Source: Firmicutes bacterium UBA5500 (GTDB taxonomy: Bacteria; Bacillota; UBA994; UBA5500). Taken from it: a stretch of DNA of 6,524 nucleotides. Shown here one piece after another: positions 6,074 to 6,524 of this stretch. Numbering within the stretch: the first letter of the stretch is position 1; each line of letters starts with the position of its first letter. Position numbers and translations under genes: made by a program. The DNA is taken from the NCBI GenBank assembly GCA_002427055.1, contig DIPA01000102.1:14349-20872 (forward strand), in the 5' to 3' direction. The notes beneath the pieces are model-generated. The model was not told where the DNA came from. It saw nothing but the letters and a program-made list of their open reading frames with translations, and made no database searches.

Positions 6074-6406
6074 CTATCGTTCTTTGACTACAATCGTAAT
6101 GTGGCAAGAACGTTTTAATACAGGATAAATACGCCCTTGGGCACGTGGACGGTAACGCTTAATAACTGGTCCTGCGTCTACCCGTGCTTCAGCCACATAT
6201 AATTCGTCGGCGTTCATGTCATAATTGTGTTCCGCGTTGGCCACTGCCGAGCGGATGACCTTTTCAATCGGCTGAGAAGCAACCTTGGGGGTATAGCGAA
6301 GAATATTAACAGCTTCGCCTACGCTCTTGCCGCGAATGAGGTCAATGACAATCCGCGCTTTACGGGGTGCAATGCGGATATACTTTGCCACCGCCTTAGC
6401 TTCCAT
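6074..6406 (-). CDS. rplV: 50S ribosomal protein L22
   Basis: L22 contacts all 23S rRNA domains and sends a beta-hairpin into the nascent-peptide tunnel, where it affects macrolide action and stalling peptides. The 110-aa length equals that of E. coli L22. It starts [26 protein letters not shown] (2-27), with SAVANAEHN (53-61) and the hairpin [25 protein letters not shown] (75-99). The end is [11 protein letters not shown]. Hairpin residue 93 is Ile where Ala is the rule, and SCH replaces TSH. ATG lies 9 nt after AGGAGGG (6416-6422). It follows rpsS by 19 nt, and its TAG stop is part of the rpsC SD run. Confidence 0.97.
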   Translation of the reverse strand: MEAKAVAKYIRIAPRKARIVIDLIRGKSVGEAVNILRYTPKVASQPIEKVIRSAVANAEHNYDMNADELYVAEARVDAGPVIKRYRPRAQGRIYPVLKRSCHITIVVKER

Positions 6407-6425
6407 GCGTCTATTCCCTCCTCAC

Positions 6426-6524
6426 TTACTTCAGAGCCGTGGAACGCTCCGTATGACTACCATGACCACGGAAAGTCCGAGTCGGAGCAAACTCTCCTAG
6501 CTTATGTCCGACCATATCTTCAGT
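6426..6524 (-). CDS. rpsS: 30S ribosomal protein S19 (3' end, cut by window edge)
   Basis: S19 is a 30S head protein that pairs with S13 near the A-site finger. Only the last 32 codons are inside the window, in frame to its edge. They read [22 protein letters not shown] and end [10 protein letters not shown] with TAA, the characteristic S19 C-terminus ([17 protein letters not shown] is nearly invariant). About 60 N-terminal residues lie outside. The stop is 19 nt before rplV, in the expected S10-operon order. Confidence 0.96.
   Translation of the reverse strand, partial: TEDMVGHKLGEFAPTRTFRGHGSHTERSTALK

Larger units (their letters stand above)
1..6524 (-). other. S10-spc ribosomal protein superoperon segment (rpsS' to secY')
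   Basis: All 17 genes lie on one strand in the order S19, L22, S3, L16, L29, S17, L14, L24, L5, S14, S8, L6, L18, S5, L30, L15, SecY, which is the canonical order of this conserved cluster. Gaps measured stop to start are 19, 17, 3, -11, 17, 32, 26, 21, 18, 35, 21, 27, 23, 12, 28 and 0 nt. Such spacing leaves no room for separate promoters, so one polycistronic transcript is inferred. The promoter and any leader regulation must lie beyond base 6524, and the operon continues past base 1. No terminator-like hairpin followed by a T-run is visible on the minus strand. Confidence 0.97.

Noticed and set aside
1..6524. CRISPR array, tRNA, mobile element or other accessory system
   Set aside because: The ribosomal protein genes fill the window with gaps of at most 35 nt; no repeats, inverted ends or foreign genes are visible.

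Overview
The window is a contiguous piece of the bacterial S10-spc ribosomal protein superoperon, read entirely from the minus strand. In transcription order (high to low coordinates) it holds rpsS (3' end only), rplV, rpsC, rplP, rpmC, rpsQ, rplN, rplX, rplE, rpsN, rpsH, rplF, rplR, rpsE, rpmD, rplO and secY (5' end only). That is 15 complete genes and two cut by the window edges. The order is the canonical one and no gene is missing or inserted.

The organism looks like a Gram-positive bacterium of the Bacillota, probably a clostridial or related lineage. The reasons are: S14 is the short zinc-binding form (61 aa, two CxxC pairs); L24 carries two CxxC pairs; L30 is present; the S10 and spc blocks run together without a break; nearly every gene has a strong purine-rich Shine-Dalgarno (SD) sequence; and GTG/TTG starts are common (7 of 16 visible starts). 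Base composition is near 50% GC by eye. I cannot name a genus from sequence alone.

Layout: 6524-4497 holds the S10-operon distal part (S19, L22, S3, L16, L29, S17). 4464-816 and on to 372 hold the spc block (L14, L24, L5, S14, S8, L6, L18, S5, L30, L15). 371-1 starts SecY, the protein-translocation channel. Gaps are 0-35 nt, one pair overlaps by 11 nt (rplP/rpmC), and rplO/secY abut with no gap. There is no stretch of 300 bases without a gene, and I see no internal promoter, terminator, RNA gene, repeat or mobile element. The genes are presumably cotranscribed and partly translationally coupled, supplying both ribosomal subunits and the translocon in step.

Several starts were re-chosen from SD spacing and family N-termini: rplO (GTG at 815, 147 aa), rpmD (GTG at 1023, 59 aa), rpmC (ATG at 4969, 65 aa) and rpsQ (ATG at 4754, 85 aa).

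I found no new biological system here. The second-look items are small: out-of-frame ATGs exactly 7 nt upstream of two start codons, an approximately 8-residue insertion in L6, unusual residues in conserved segments of L15, L22, L14 and S5, and stop-codon use with no TGA. All family comparisons were made from memory, not by alignment.
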